From Oopsacas minuta (lineage: Eukaryota; Porifera; Hexactinellida; Lyssacinosida; Leucopsacidae): a DNA stretch of 64,000 bases. The position numbers and the translations under genes are program-made. Under the pieces are notes generated by a model that made no database searches, was not told the DNA's origin, and worked only from the letters and a program-made list of their open reading frames with translations. Position 1 is the first letter of the stretch. Every line of letters begins with the position of its first letter. The stretch covers positions 329,356 through 393,355 of the forward strand of contig JAKMXF010000122.1 of NCBI GenBank assembly GCA_024704765.1, read 5' to 3'. Positions 35,943 through 47,274 of this stretch are shown piece after piece.

Positions 35943-38360
35943 TGTTGCAGTCAATGTATATAATCGGTCAATTTATAAATAGACTGAAATTTCCAGTAAA
36001 TTTGTGAATTGACTGATTCACTCAGGCTATTTACTAATTAACTAGAATTTTGGGCCATTTTCAAATTGACTGAATCATTGGTTGGTAATTTGACAGATTG
36101 ACTGAAGCGTATTGCGAATTTAATTAATTGATATCAATGTGCATTAAAAGCATGTGATTACAGCATACTGACTTAAAAATTCATATATCGTTGTCATTCA
36201 GTTCTTGTTGGGGCAGGTCATAGTCGCGTGACACTTGTTATTACATTTAAGTCCAGCCTTGAAACATTTACATTAGATTGATTTGCATTGTTTGCCATTT
36301 TCTAGACAGTTGCACTTGGCAAACTCTTGTCCACCACACTTAGACCCTTGTTGAACAGCTTGTCGCAGGGCTATTTCTTTATCCGTGGTGAAATCGTTTA
36401 CACTGTACAGCGGATGGGGACACAAATCAAATTGATTTTGACTGTAAGATCCTTTCAGGGTTCCTGCACGGATTACTATACGGTACATGTCATTTTCATT
36501 TCTTTTCAGAATTACACCCATGATGTTTCGAGGATCACCTCCACCGCGATCCACAAAGGGATTGGAATAATTACATTATCTCCAGGGTTGCCAGCAACCT
36601 GCTCTAGACGACTACGTTTCAACATGCGTTCGGCCTGAGTTATCTGTCCTTCAGCTGCTCTCTTGTGATTGAGTTGAATATTGTCGTGCCTTATTTGGAT
36701 ATCGGTTACCTGAGACGAAGGAGCAGATAAAGATGATGAAGAAGTAGCTTCTGAGGCATCAGGTGACTTATCTTCTTATGTAGGAAGATTTGGAGAAACT
36801 GTGGTCAGGTTATCTGAAGAGACTTGAGAGGGGTCAGACCGTCTTCGGACACAAGGCATACTAGGATTTCACTAGGAAGGGATACTGAACGTAGTCTACC
36901 TTGTGCATCACGCCCAAACAGGGCCTTGAATAGGGATTGTTTAATTCCAGAATGGTAACCACTGTTCTTCTGAAACTGCACAAAACGAAGCCTAGTTGGC
37001 AAATCTATGGAATCGTTGTCACCTAACCAGGCAGTTAGTATGTCTTTGACGTCACAATTAAGTCTCTCAACTCGCCCATCCCTTTCGGGATGGCGAGGTT
37101 TACCATGGATCATAACTAGATCAGGCGACATAACCTTCAGTTCAGTGATAACTGATGCTGTAAATTCACTGCAGTTGTCACTCAGAGAATTTGAGGGGCG
37201 CCTAGCAACAAGAAAATGTGAACCAGTTCCCACGCGAGTTCAGCAGCACATTTGGAAGTCAAAGGGCGTAATACACAGTACTTTGTTAAGTGGTCTTGAT
37301 AAACCATGATCCAGCGATATGAAACTTCGCCCATAGACTACATGTCAATGAAATCAACCTGAGCACGAGGACAAAAGTCTTTGGACAAAATTGACTTCAC
37401 AACAACACCCTTAGTGGTGGCACGCTTACGTTTCTGTGGATATTGAACACAGAGAGATTTGTAGAACTCAATGGATCGCGAAGGACGTTTGCATATTTGT
37501 TCACAGCTTTAGTCATCTTGTCTCGACCGCCATCCCCGCATGCAATATGGGCGCGTTTAATGATGTCGAATATATCGTCCATGTGAGTAAAGTGAACACG
37601 TTATTGGGAGCCTTCACTTTGCTTTGAATTAACTTCTCAACATAACCACACTGAAGAACTTCCTACCTGTAAAATATATAAATTATGTCTCTTAATCGAT
37701 TCCAGCAACAAGTACACAACCGTAGTGCGCAATATTAATGCTACATTTTCCGTGTACAGCAAAGGAAAACCAAACCATCGTACGTACGTAGGCTCTAGAA
37801 AATTAGAGAACTAATTATGGTATTGTATGGAATATTTATTTGACCTGAATCCAAGTAATGTAGCCAAGACCCAAGTTTTGCTAATTATTTGTTCACATAC
37901 CTGCCAATGATATAGTATTGACTGTTGGACTTCTTTGTGGTGTCAGATGCAACTTTGACATCTTCAAGCAACAAAAAATACTCATATTGGTCATCAATAA
38001 TGATTTGGTATCAAGGCATTCCCATTCCAATATCTCCTCACAAGAAGGTTCCATAGTGTCTGACATCGTTTAGAGTTATGAGGGTGTTCATATTACCTTG
38101 CTTTTTTATACTCCAGAATATTTCATATCGATAGATGCTTGCCTTTGATATGTTATTATTGAGGATACGCTACTTTGAGTCAGGATTCTCTTCTACATTT
38201 TCAATTTTTAAGTTAAGTTGACGTATATGTTTTGCAGAAACAATAATTGCAAGATTTCCCATATTCACTAAATTATTGATTTGACAGTCAATCTGTCAAA
38301 AACGCCGACCAATGATTCAGTGAATTTGTAAATTGGCTGAATTTATACATAACTATAACA
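35943..38360 (-). mobile_element. Ginger-like integrase transposon, copy B (fuller copy)
   Basis: The element starts TGTTGCAGTC, ends CTATAACA and is flanked by TATA (35939-35942 and 38361-38364). It shares the sub-repeat-rich inverted ends of copy A (CAGTCAATCTGTCA, AATGATTCAGT). Length is 2418 bp. It carries a spliced integrase plus CXC gene on the minus strand and lies inside the 120-bp satellite. Confidence 0.82.
36198..38066 (-). pseudogene. KRBA2-like rve integrase with C-terminal CXC module
   Basis: Exon 1 starts at ATG 38066 (MSDTMEPSCEEIL) and ends near 37907 at a GTATGTG donor; the acceptor TTTACAG lies near 37668. Exon 2 encodes DDIFDIIKRAHIACGDGGRD (H2C2-like region, about 37580), then a retroviral-type integrase core. 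The first Asp is in AQVDFIDM (about 37350), the second in LSDNCSEF (about 37180) and the Glu in RHPERDGRVERLN (about 37090). These residues have the spacing expected for a D,D35E integrase. The tail has FDLCPHPLYSVNDFTTDKE (about 36420) and a CXC-like cysteine block broken by one stop at 36273, with CKCFKAGLKCNNKCH continuing in frame to 36198. Several frameshifts make it a pseudogene. The integrase plus TGT..ACA ends supports a Ginger-like cut-and-paste element; the exact family is inferred. Confidence 0.72.
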
Positions 38361-38364
38361 TATA

Positions 38365-38621
38365 TATGTTCAAAATGTTGAAATAGTACGTATACACAAA
38401 ATGTAGGCCTCCAACCATTGAAATTTTGTACAAAATGAAAAAGAATGAATGAATACACATGTCAGCGATGAAATTCCATGAAAATATGTTAGAAAGTTGA
38501 AGTAGTGTGTATACACAAATTATGGATCTGCAAACACTGGAATTATGTATGAAATGAAGTAAACGAATCAAAACACCAGTCAGAGCTGAAATTCAGTGTA
38601 TATATGTGGAAATAGTTGATA
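38365..38621 (+). repeat. 120-bp satellite, segment 2
   Basis: The array continues after Ginger copy B (GAATACACATGTCAG, CAAAACACCAGTCAGAG) and is then split by the Tc1 element at 38624. Confidence 0.85.
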
Positions 38622-39448
38622 TACAGTTTGTCCCATAATTATTGAGACTAACACCATTTTAATGCAACCTTGACCACTTTTCTTAATACATTGTTGCCGT
38701 TAAGTTTTATTCTATTGAACAATAGTATTGACTCTATTAATAGATTTGAGCATGTTTATATTTCAATTTTGTCTGTATTTTTAGTTTTCAAGTATTTTTA
38801 TGATGATGACCTAACAATTATTGCTAATAATTATTAAATTACAGATTGTATATTATTATTTCTTAGATAGAACAATTTATCAAGCGGGATAAAATTAGAA
38901 TACTTTTCCAAGGAGGAAAACACGCAGTAAATCAAATAGCTGCCACTCTATGAGTTGGGCAGGCGACTGTATTTCGCGTTGAGAAAACTCTCAAAGAAGT
39001 TACAAATTTACATCACAAGAAAGGTGTTGGAAGGCCTGCTATTCTTAGAAACCTCATCAAGTATAGCATTGCGCAATTTGTTAGGCATGATAAAAGGAAG
39101 ACTATACGTGGAATTGTCACAAATCTAGAAGAGAAAAGTGCTACTAAAGTGTCCAAGAGTACAACTGGAAGATGCCTACAGGAAATGAAGTACAGCAAGC
39201 CTTGGGCAACACTTGTACCAATGCTAAGTGAGACAAACAAGCTCTTACGTATTGAGTGGGGCAAGAAAAATGAGAATATTGATTGGTGTCACGCTGTGTT
39301 TGCAGATGAAGCTTCTTTCTGGCTCAAACCTGGTCGAGTTAGGCTATGGACAAAAAGAAATCAGAAATTCATTAGCCAACAACCAAGCATTCCACTAAAT
39401 TACACATTTGGGCAGCCTTTTCGAGTATGGGGACCTTCCCTCTGTGTT

Positions 39449-42400
39449 CACAGAGGCACGAAATGGCTAAAACCTGGAAGTAGGTATTAGGGTACTAGAT
39501 AACGTATTAAACTATATTATTGACATATGGGGAATCGTACCCAAGGAATCGATTGACATAACTAGATTTTTTCTAAGTCTTTGGGTGTGAATGTAATGAC
39601 GTCATTGTCACATTCAAAAATATTTTGATTTTTTTATCGATTTCAATCTAGCCGATTTGTGAGCTATAGGTTCAGAAATTGAATGTTTTATGTTTTGAAA
39701 TTATTAGCACTATTTAATGTACATTGAACTACAAACTACAACGTATTTATAATTAGAGAATTCACCAAAATATCTTGACAGCTCTTTAACTCAGATAGAT
39801 CTGGCTCCGAATCGTTTTTGGTAATATTACGAGATGATGCTAATATTGGATCACTTTGACAGATAAGCCTGACGAACACATCTTTAACGTTGTCCTCAAA
39901 GCTAAATTTTCTTGAGAGTCTCTCACAGTATCGCCTGTCCAATTTATTGCAAGATTCAAGGCCTTCTTCAGACAATTCTATGCAAACCCACCATTATGAT
40001 CTGCAATTATTTGTGGTGCATTGGCTGGAAGTTTATGTAAAGTAGGGATTACATGTGCCTATGAAAAATTAGTTAAAATGGATTCGTAAGTATCTCGGTA
40101 TACATTATCAAGGCCTTCAGTATCCACTTTCCTGTTGCTATTATACAATCTCAGGATAGCACTCAAATTATTAAAGATTGTAGTGACAACTTGATGTGTC
40201 TCATGAGGAACAACCATCAATACCCAATAGAGAAAATCTTGCAAAGTATCATCGCTACGTGTGAAGCATCTCCGAACAACATTTCCGGTTGTGGTAGTTC
40301 CTTCTTGGATTGATGGTGTATCAATGGATATACTAAGTTTTTCTTCAATAAGGCTAGTAATAAATTTCTTGGCCCCAAGAATTATTGGCGAAGTTGGTGA
40401 CCATTTTTGAATAGCACCACACTGTAGATGGCAAATCAATAATAGGAACCAACTAAATGTTCCCAAATATGCATGTAGAGGAGAAGCTGATATGATATCT
40501 TTTTCTGAAATTGGTTTGTGTAGTAAATTGGATCTTTGATTTGTTGGCAAAGATAAAATTTCTTCCTCATCAACCTCATCAAATACATCACGTGCATCAC
40601 GGATAGTTCTATTCATGGGAAAGCCATTGTTAACTATGCTAATATCGTGTATCAGTTGGAACGTAGCAGTACACATTTGACAATTAGCACCACCAGCACC
40701 GCTTAAGATTTTTGCCATCTTTGTATCGAAATGAGCTCTTATGATCTTGACCTCTCCATTGCCATTGTGTAAACTCAAACCACTCTCTTCAATAGAAGTT
40801 TCGTTATTTATTAATGAGTCCATCGAAAACTTGACACTCTCTTCATTTTCTGGAAGGGCTAAGAGGGCAACTGGTCGAGTGCAAATGGCGAATTTGGATG
40901 ATGAGGTTTCCATAGGATATGATCATTTGCATTTATGATTGCGTTAACCTTGAAACCAAATAAAATGAAGGTTTTAGTCGAGAGGTCAGGGTTAGATATA
41001 ACTTGCTGGTAAACTCGATGACACCCAGAGCCATCTAAGCCATCGGATACTCGAACTTTCAGCGGATAGACAAGGGTATCAGGACTTAAGTTAGATACAA
41101 TTCGTTCAACTGTATGGGTGAGTAGTCTGTTGTAAGAAATACCTACTTCACATGGAAATTCTCTATGAATTATATGCACCTCATCCAGCAAATGAATTTG
41201 AGCCCGATGTTTAGCTACACTATTGTAGCCTGGTAACTTGAGATCTTCAGATAGTAACGTACGCCGAAGTTCTAAATACTTAGTTTTACCGATCTCAAGC
41301 GAATTGAAAAGAAAGGCAGATTTATCAAGTGTTAATTATGGATCGATAGGAAATACGTTTCCCTTCTTGAGTATCTCTTTACAAACATTGGCGCTATTCA
41401 TGTCCTGCTCCTCATTGCAACAAAGTAGTAAGAGATAAGTTGCAAGAGTCTTTGGGGATACATGCTCGTTTTCAGCGACTGATTCGAGGTGAGACTTAAG
41501 AGAAGAGAGCCGATTTCTCAATCCTTTGGTCGTTAAGTCAGCGAGTGATTTCTTTTTTGAAAAATTAAAGTCTTCTTCAAAGTTAATGGTTAATGAAGAA
41601 GAGGCACTTAACCTAGGCTTCTTTGGCAGAGGGCAGAAGCACATGGAATTCCAAGTATCAAGGTCCGAAAATTTATGAAAAGAGCTCTCTCTTTTTGAAT
41701 ATCATTGAACTTCAGACGAAAGAAATTTTGCTGATCTCGATCAAAACCATGAGTTGAAATAAATTGGTCTGTGATTAAACGGGCGCTAAGTAATTTATGC
41801 TCACAATAAAACTGAAAAGCTTGAAGGGTGTTCATTTTCTAGATAATTAATATATTATTTATTAACAATATTGTAAATTCAGGGCAAAAAGTAAGATTAT
41901 ATATATATATGCATGTTTGTTTTATAAGCTTATAAAATAAATTCTGAAATCTAAGAATTAAGGAACTTTTGAAGAAACTTTTTCACACAGTAGAAGAGTG
42001 TTGATTTTTTAATGGAATCTTTGTAAAAATACGTGATGGGAACATTTATTTATATTAATTACAAGCTGAATTTTGTAAACACAAACATAAAATGTAAATA
42101 ACTTTCCGTTTTGATTATATCGCTAAGCAACCATAATATTTATATAAATTGTGAAAAGAGAATTTTAAAAAATATTAGATAAATTAAAAGGTTCATGCGA
42201 TTGAAACTAAATATGCGCGAATTTTCGCGAACCTGGAAATTGTTGTATTTTATAGAGAATTAAAAATGCTATATTATAAAACTAAGGAGACAACTTGACA
42301 GAACGCGACAGACGAAGTTATGAGACTTCGAAGTTGAGTGACGACAGAAACATCTAACAGAAAAATTTATCAAAATATTTGAGCTATTAAGGATTTATTA

Positions 42401-42717
42401 TTTGAACTCCGCTTATATAATCACTATGATAAGAGAGTAGTCAAAATGCAATGGAATGAAGTCTTTGGAATGTATTTGTTGCTTAGATACTAGAATTTAC
42501 TTCATTGATATAAATGAATATCTGTGGTTTTCAAGAATAATTTCTGAGCAAGAAATTGTAATGCTTATTTACATTCCAGTTGTTCCTAAACTAAATGATG
42601 GATCATAACAATTTTAGATATTTCAAGTAATTGGACATTTCTCTTTCCAATGAACTTTAAATGGTAACTAATAATCGGATTGAAATTTTGACCAATTTCC
42701 AGGGGTGTGCCACTGTG
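39449..42717 (-). mobile_element. Transib transposon, copy 2
   Basis: The left end CACAGAGGCAC (39449-39459) and the right end complement GTGCCACTGTG (42707-42717) are an 11-bp inverted repeat with one mismatch. Each is flanked by GTGTT (39444-39448 and 42718-42722), a 5-bp duplication. The right end reads CACAGTGGC inward, identical to the first nine bases of copy 1. Length is 3269 bp with a minus-strand RAG1-like gene. Confidence 0.9.
39736..41835 (-). pseudogene. Transib transposase (RAG1-core-like), copy 2
   Basis: The ATG at 41835 starts MNTLQAFQFYCEHKLLSARL, and a frameshift near 41610-41640 follows. CFCPLPKKPRL then leads to one in-frame TAA (41336-41338), after which the frame continues through LEIGKTKYLELRR and the candidate first Asp in RVSDGLDGSG (about 41043). 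After a shift near 40880 comes a long open core: KMAKILSGAGGANCQMC with a CxxC pair (about 40690), SASPLHAYLGTFSWF (about 40490) and EGTTTTGNVVRRCF (about 40290). The tail has TLHKLPAN (about 40035; the second zinc His is replaced by Asn) and LSEEGLESCNK (Glu near 39956). RKFSFEDNVKDVFVRL and SDPILASS follow. Unlike copy 1 there is no CCHC-like tail. Many residues differ from copy 1, so this is a separate lineage and not a recent duplicate. Confidence 0.85.
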
Positions 42718-43228
42718 GTGTTTCTTTTGAAGGAATATGGACGCTACCTTCTTTGTCAACATATTGGAATGGCATTGATTGAGCAAGCTGAGGTTTTTCA
42801 TGGTCAGAAGTGGTTTCTCATTCAGGATAATGACCCAAAACATACCTCAAGGATCGCCAAAGCTTGAATGGAGAAAAATATGAAGAAAAACCAAAGAAAA
42901 TGGCCAAGTCAAAGTCCTGATCTCAACCTAATTGAGAAAATATTCGGTTGGATGAAGCAAAAGGTATATAAGGACAACTTTACTAGCTTGGTCCATTGGA
43001 AAAGAGGATCCAAGAAATATATGGGATTTTATCACTCCCGAATTTTTAGCACCATACTACAAGTCTATGAGTCATAGGTGTAGACTAGTGGTAGAACAGA
43101 ATGGTTCAAAAATTAATTACTGATTTATTCGTTAGAGATTATCGATATAATAGTAGAAATATTCAATGAAAATGTGGATTAAAATATTCTCCTTTTTGTT
43201 AGTCTCAATAATTATGGGACAAACTGTA

Positions 43229-44276
43229 GTATGTTACCATTCTATATTGATCTACAAACACTGCAACTATGTACGAATTGAAGAAAGTGAATGAATTCAC
43301 CTGTTAAAAGTGAAATTCAGTGTAAATGTGTTGAGCAAGTTGAGATATTATGAGTACACAATATCTACGTGGGCCACGCAATGGAGATATGTTCACTTGT
43401 TAGAGTGAGATTGAGTGTGAATATGTGGAGAAAGTTGAGATTGTATGAGTACAATACATCTACGTAGTTTAAACTATTTAAATATTTGTAAGATGGTGGA
43501 AGAGAATCAATACACCTGTCAGAGGTAAAATTCAGAGTAAATTTGTGGAAATAGTTTAGACTTTATGAGTACGCTATATCTTCGTGGGTCAACCAATGGG
43601 AATATATTCAACAGTTAGAGGTGAGAATGTGTGTATGTATGTGGAGAATGTTGAGATAGTGTGTGTATACTAAATGTAGGTCTGCAACCACCGAAAGTAA
43701 GTACATTATGAAGAAAACGAATGAATGCAACTTTTAGAGGTGAGAGGAAGTGTATATGTATGCAGAAAACTTGAGATTGTATACTTGCAGTAGATGTACG
43801 TGGATCAAGCAAAGAATATATGTGTATAATGCTGGAAGAGAATCAATGCCCACGACAGAGGTGAAATCCAATGCAAACACGTGGAGAAAGTTGAGATAGT
43901 ATGATTACACCACATGTACGTGAATCAAGAAATGAAAATATGTGGATAATTATGGAAGAGCATGAATACACCTGTCAGATGTAAAATTCAGTGGATATAT
44001 GTGGAAAAGTTGAAATAGTGTGATAATCCAACATGTTGTTTGTGCCCAACCAATGCAATTATGTACGAAATGAAGAAAGTAAATGAATACAGCTGTAAGA
44101 TGTTAAATTCAGTGTGAATATGTGGAGAAGTTGAGATATTACGAGTACACTATGTCTACGTGGGTTCAACCAATGTAAGCATGTCCAACTGTTATTGGGG
44201 AGATGGAGTGTAAATATGTGGAGAAAGTGGAGAGAGTATGATTACACTAAATGTCGTGGATCAAGCAATGTAAATT
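43229..44276 (+). repeat. 120-bp satellite, segment 3
   Basis: The array continues beyond the Tc1/Transib insertion (AGAGAATCAATACACCTGTC near 43500, TGGAAGAGAATCAATGCC near 43830, GTTGAGATAGTATGATTACAC). It is interrupted at 44277 by a DD37D element. Confidence 0.88.
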
Positions 44277-45583
44277 CAGGGGAACAAATATGTTCAGTCC
44301 AATATCTTTGATGAAGTGTAGTTCCTTTTCCAAGAACCAGATTGAACAGTTATAGTGTAAGATATGTAACAATGTATACTATTATAGTATTCAATGATAA
44401 TCTGTACATTCTGAACAAGCTAAAAGATTCTAGACAAAATGGAGAAGAATAGGCTGTCTATTGGTAATATATATTTGCAAGGGAAAAGCCAAAGCGAGAT
44501 ATTGAAGATTCAAAATTCCCCCAAGTCGCACAGGAAATTGATATATCATACTATTACAAGAAATAAGGATAGTGATAGTACCTCAGACAGGCCGAGTAGT
44601 GGACGTCCAACATCTGCAACCATTACCCAGGAGAGAAAGGTTGTCGGAAATCGTATTCAGCGAAATACGTAACGTTCGATGCGAAAAATGGCGCTAGAAC
44701 TCAAAATATCAAGACAATTGGTCCGAACAATTGCAATGAGCGATATTGCCCTATTTCTTTACAAAAAGAGGAAGGTTCACTATATTTCGATACATATTCA
44801 CGGAAAGAGACTAGCCAGGGGCAAGGCCCTACTCATCGGGTTGGCAAGTTTTGGTCTTGATAAAATTCTTTCTCGGATGGGAAATTATTCACGGTTGAGC
44901 AGGCGTACAATCGACTAAACGATCGAGTATTGCCCTCTTCTCCATCCGCATACCACAAGAGTATCGATGCGTCCAAAGAGTTCAGCATCTTCAGTCACTA
45001 ATGGTCTAGACGGGGGGTGTCCGCAAAAGGCCGTACGCCACTGGTTTTCATCCCATCGGGCATAGAAATAAACGCTTATAAGTATCAGGAGCTCGTTTTA
45101 GCAATTATGAGAGGGCTTGGTAAAACCATGATCAATAATCATCCATTTTTATCCCAGTAAGACACTGCGCCAGCCCACATAGCGAAAGTCAACCAACAGT
45201 GGTTACGAAACAATATCCCAAACTTCATCTCAAAAGATGAATGGCCTCCTTCCAGCCCAGATCGCAATCCAATTGACTTCTCGTTGTGGTAGATATTGGA
45301 GACAAATGCGTGCAATACTTCCCACATGAGTATCAAGTCTCTAAAAACGTCTTCATCCCAGAATGGTAAAAAGTCTCGCATGAAAAGTTTCGTGCCGCTG
45401 TCGAGTCCATCCCTAAGCGGCTAAGAGCTGTCATCAAAAGAAAGGGGGCTATATCGAACAATTGAATATATTATGAATCAAAGTTTCGTTTGATAAGTTA
45501 TAGCATAATTTCAAGTCAATATCTTAGTTCATGGTTTAGTTATTTATAGATTTTCAATGGGACAGAACTCATTTGTCACCCTG
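44277..45583 (+). mobile_element. DD37D (maT-like) transposon
   Basis: The right end complement GACAAATGAGTTCTGTCCC with a CAGGGT start ends at 45583 before TA. The left end at 44277 (CAGGGGAACAAATATGTTCA) matches with a few differences and is preceded by TT, probably a mutated TA. About 1.3 kb, inserted in the 120-bp satellite. Confidence 0.75.
44439..45493 (+). pseudogene. DD37D (maT-like) transposase
   Basis: The ATG at 44439 begins MEKNRLSIGNIYLQGKSQSE, followed by an HTH/linker with SDRPSSGRPTSATI. One stop at 44670 precedes RSMRKMALELKISRQLVRTI (44676 on). The first catalytic region is decayed (LASFGLDKILS, about 44845). The second Asp is in DTAPAHIAKVNQQWL (about 45161) and the last in SSPDRNPIDFSLW (about 45275), with 37 residues between them. 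Stops before and after these motifs, and several indels, make it inactive. The tail VESIPKRLRAVIKRKG lies near 45400-45450. It is similar in plan to the elements at 48318-49343 and 50314-51614. Confidence 0.8.
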
Positions 45584-45880
45584 TATGTGTATAATGATAG
45601 ACGAAGATGAATACACCGGTTGGATATGAAATTCAGTCTATGCATGTAGAGAAAGTTGAGATAGTATGATTACACTAGATGTCGGTGGATTATGCAATGT
45701 AAATATCTACATAAAGATGGAAAAGTATCATTACACAGGGTAGAGGTGAGATTATGTATACAAATGTGAAAAAAGTTGATATTGTGTTAACACTACATGT
45801 TGGTCATCAACCACTGCAATTATGCACGAAATCAAGAAAGTGAATTATTACATCTGTTATACCATGTAAAATAAATTACT
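45584..45880 (+). repeat. 120-bp satellite, segment 4
   Basis: Two to three diverged units (GAAATTCAGTCTATGCATGT, GTTGAGATAGTATGATTACAC) lie after the DD37D element. Confidence 0.8.
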
Positions 45881-47274
45881 TGTTTCTCATCCATTTTATT
45901 CTGCGAAATAGGGGGGGGGGGCATTTTATTTGTATTTTTTGCTTAACATAAGATTACTAATTTTTTTAAACTATCTTGTTAATACGATATTTCTGATATG
46001 ACGAACAATATTCATACATAGTCAGGTCCCTACAACCGTACTTCAATGAATATTACTCCGGTTTATGAACTCCGGAAAGAAGAATAAATTGAACCCCACG
46101 TTCCGTTGGTCTTCGTATTAAGCTTACACTGTACATGGGAAAACTAATATTCACTCCCTCTCTATCATCTTGAATTGCTCAGGAACACATAACATCTCTT
46201 GCGCCCCCTTTATCAACAAAGTGAACGAGTCTGTTCTGCTTCTAACTGTTTCTCTATTATCATAAACGTGCTGTGATACTATGAACTCAACATATCGACC
46301 TAGGACACTCACTACTTCGAATAAAGTACACTGGGAGTTCACACGGGGAAGTTCGGTTTTAGTCTTACACACAAATGATACAACTGAAGCGCTTAGATAT
46401 TCTTCAGAGATTGGTGCATCACAATCAAAATTTCCTCCACTAAACTCATTGTAAATATCAGATAGCGTATAGGAATCGTATATCACACAACCATACCACT
46501 GAATATTAATAAAAACCATTCAGGAATTTTACTAATATGTAGCTATAAAATTAGAAAAGTAAAATTGAAAAAACTGGAACTCAAGCAGGGTACGTGAGAT
46601 AACTTTTAATTATACGCAGAAAAAACAATCAGTAAAATAGGCAATGTTTAACCAAATTGATTTAGAATTACCAACGTTTTGTTACGTCATGCTTATTGTG
46701 GTTATACTACAATAATCAATATTATTCAAACGTGGTTAATCTATAATTCTATATAATAATAATGATAAAAATAATGAATAGAAATTTAGTGCACACCCCA
46801 GGGCTGAATTTGCCATACAGGGAGGGGTATTTGTGCCTGACTCAGACAGGTTTGAGTCTTGGACGAAAATTCACACTTGACGAAATTATGATGCCATTAC
46901 CACCTTTTGGATTTTCGAAAAATCACATGATTTGCCACACTGCTCAGCGACCTAGTAAGAGAATGGCGCTAATGTTAACTAATTAGCTGGTTTCGAGGAT
47001 GCTCATCTGCGAATATAAGTATTTAATAGATTTGTATTGGTGCACTGTCCGAAGTTTTGTGCATCAATTTCTAATATCGCCACATAGAAATTGTGAAACT
47101 GAACTATACAAAGTGTTATCAGTCAATTTCAAATGTAATCAAATATTCTCACCAATACTAGACTATTGAAGACAATTCCTTCAATTTCTAATTGCATTAA
47201 TAATGATATGTATTAAATTAAAAATTGCCGAGGAGGGAGATGAAATGGGACGGGTGGGGATGATAAACAAGTAT
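45881..47274. other. unique block inside the satellite region
   Basis: Non-satellite sequence between two satellite segments. It contains a G11 run at 45911-45921 and the open frame at 46151-46519. No transposon ends were recognised. Confidence 0.5.
46151..46519 (-). CDS. unrecognised open frame, candidate exon or small gene
   Basis: 122 codons without a stop on the minus strand, unusually long for this AT-rich DNA, with mixed codon use and no low-complexity bias. It starts MVFINIQWYGCVIYDS, carries several cysteines (VVSFVCKTKTELP, NSQCTLFEVV, GAQEMLCVPEQF) and ends KMIERE at a TGA. A plausible 3' splice site (TTAATATTCAG) falls 16 bp inside the frame, so it could be an internal or terminal exon instead of a gene starting at this ATG. 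I do not recognise a family. It sits alone in the unique block with no neighbouring coding sequence on either strand. Real coding is plausible but unproven. Confidence 0.35.
   Translation of the reverse strand: MVFINIQWYGCVIYDSYTLSDIYNEFSGGNFDCDAPISEEYLSASVVSFVCKTKTELPRVNSQCTLFEVVSVLGRYVEFIVSQHVYDNRETVRSRTDSFTLLIKGAQEMLCVPEQFKMIERE

Larger units (their letters stand above)
38878..43077 (+). pseudogene. Tc1-like transposase (DD35E), split by a Transib
   Basis: The N-terminal HTH region (KHAVNQIAATL, about 38920; KGVGRPAILRNLIKY, about 39030) is open except for one TGA near 38959. The first Asp is in VFADEASFWLKPGR (about 39305), followed by FGQPFRVWG up to the insertion. After the Transib (from 42723) the text resumes as NMDATFFVNILEWH (about 42740) in a shifted frame. 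The second Asp is in FLIQDNDPKHTSR (about 42825) and the Glu in WPSQSPDLNLIEKIF (about 42935); 35 residues lie between. A stop codon interrupts the region at 42866. The gene ends at 43077. Coordinates span the insertion. Confidence 0.85.
38624..43226 (+). mobile_element. Tc1-like transposon (DD35E) carrying a Transib
   Basis: A perfect 30-bp inverted repeat, CAGTTTGTCCCATAATTATT plus GAGACTAACA, begins at 38624, and its complement ends at 43226. TA flanks both (38622-38623 and 43227-43228). The Transib at 39449-42717 interrupts its transposase; without it and one GTGTT the element is about 1.33 kb. The long perfect ends suggest a fairly young insertion. Confidence 0.93.
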
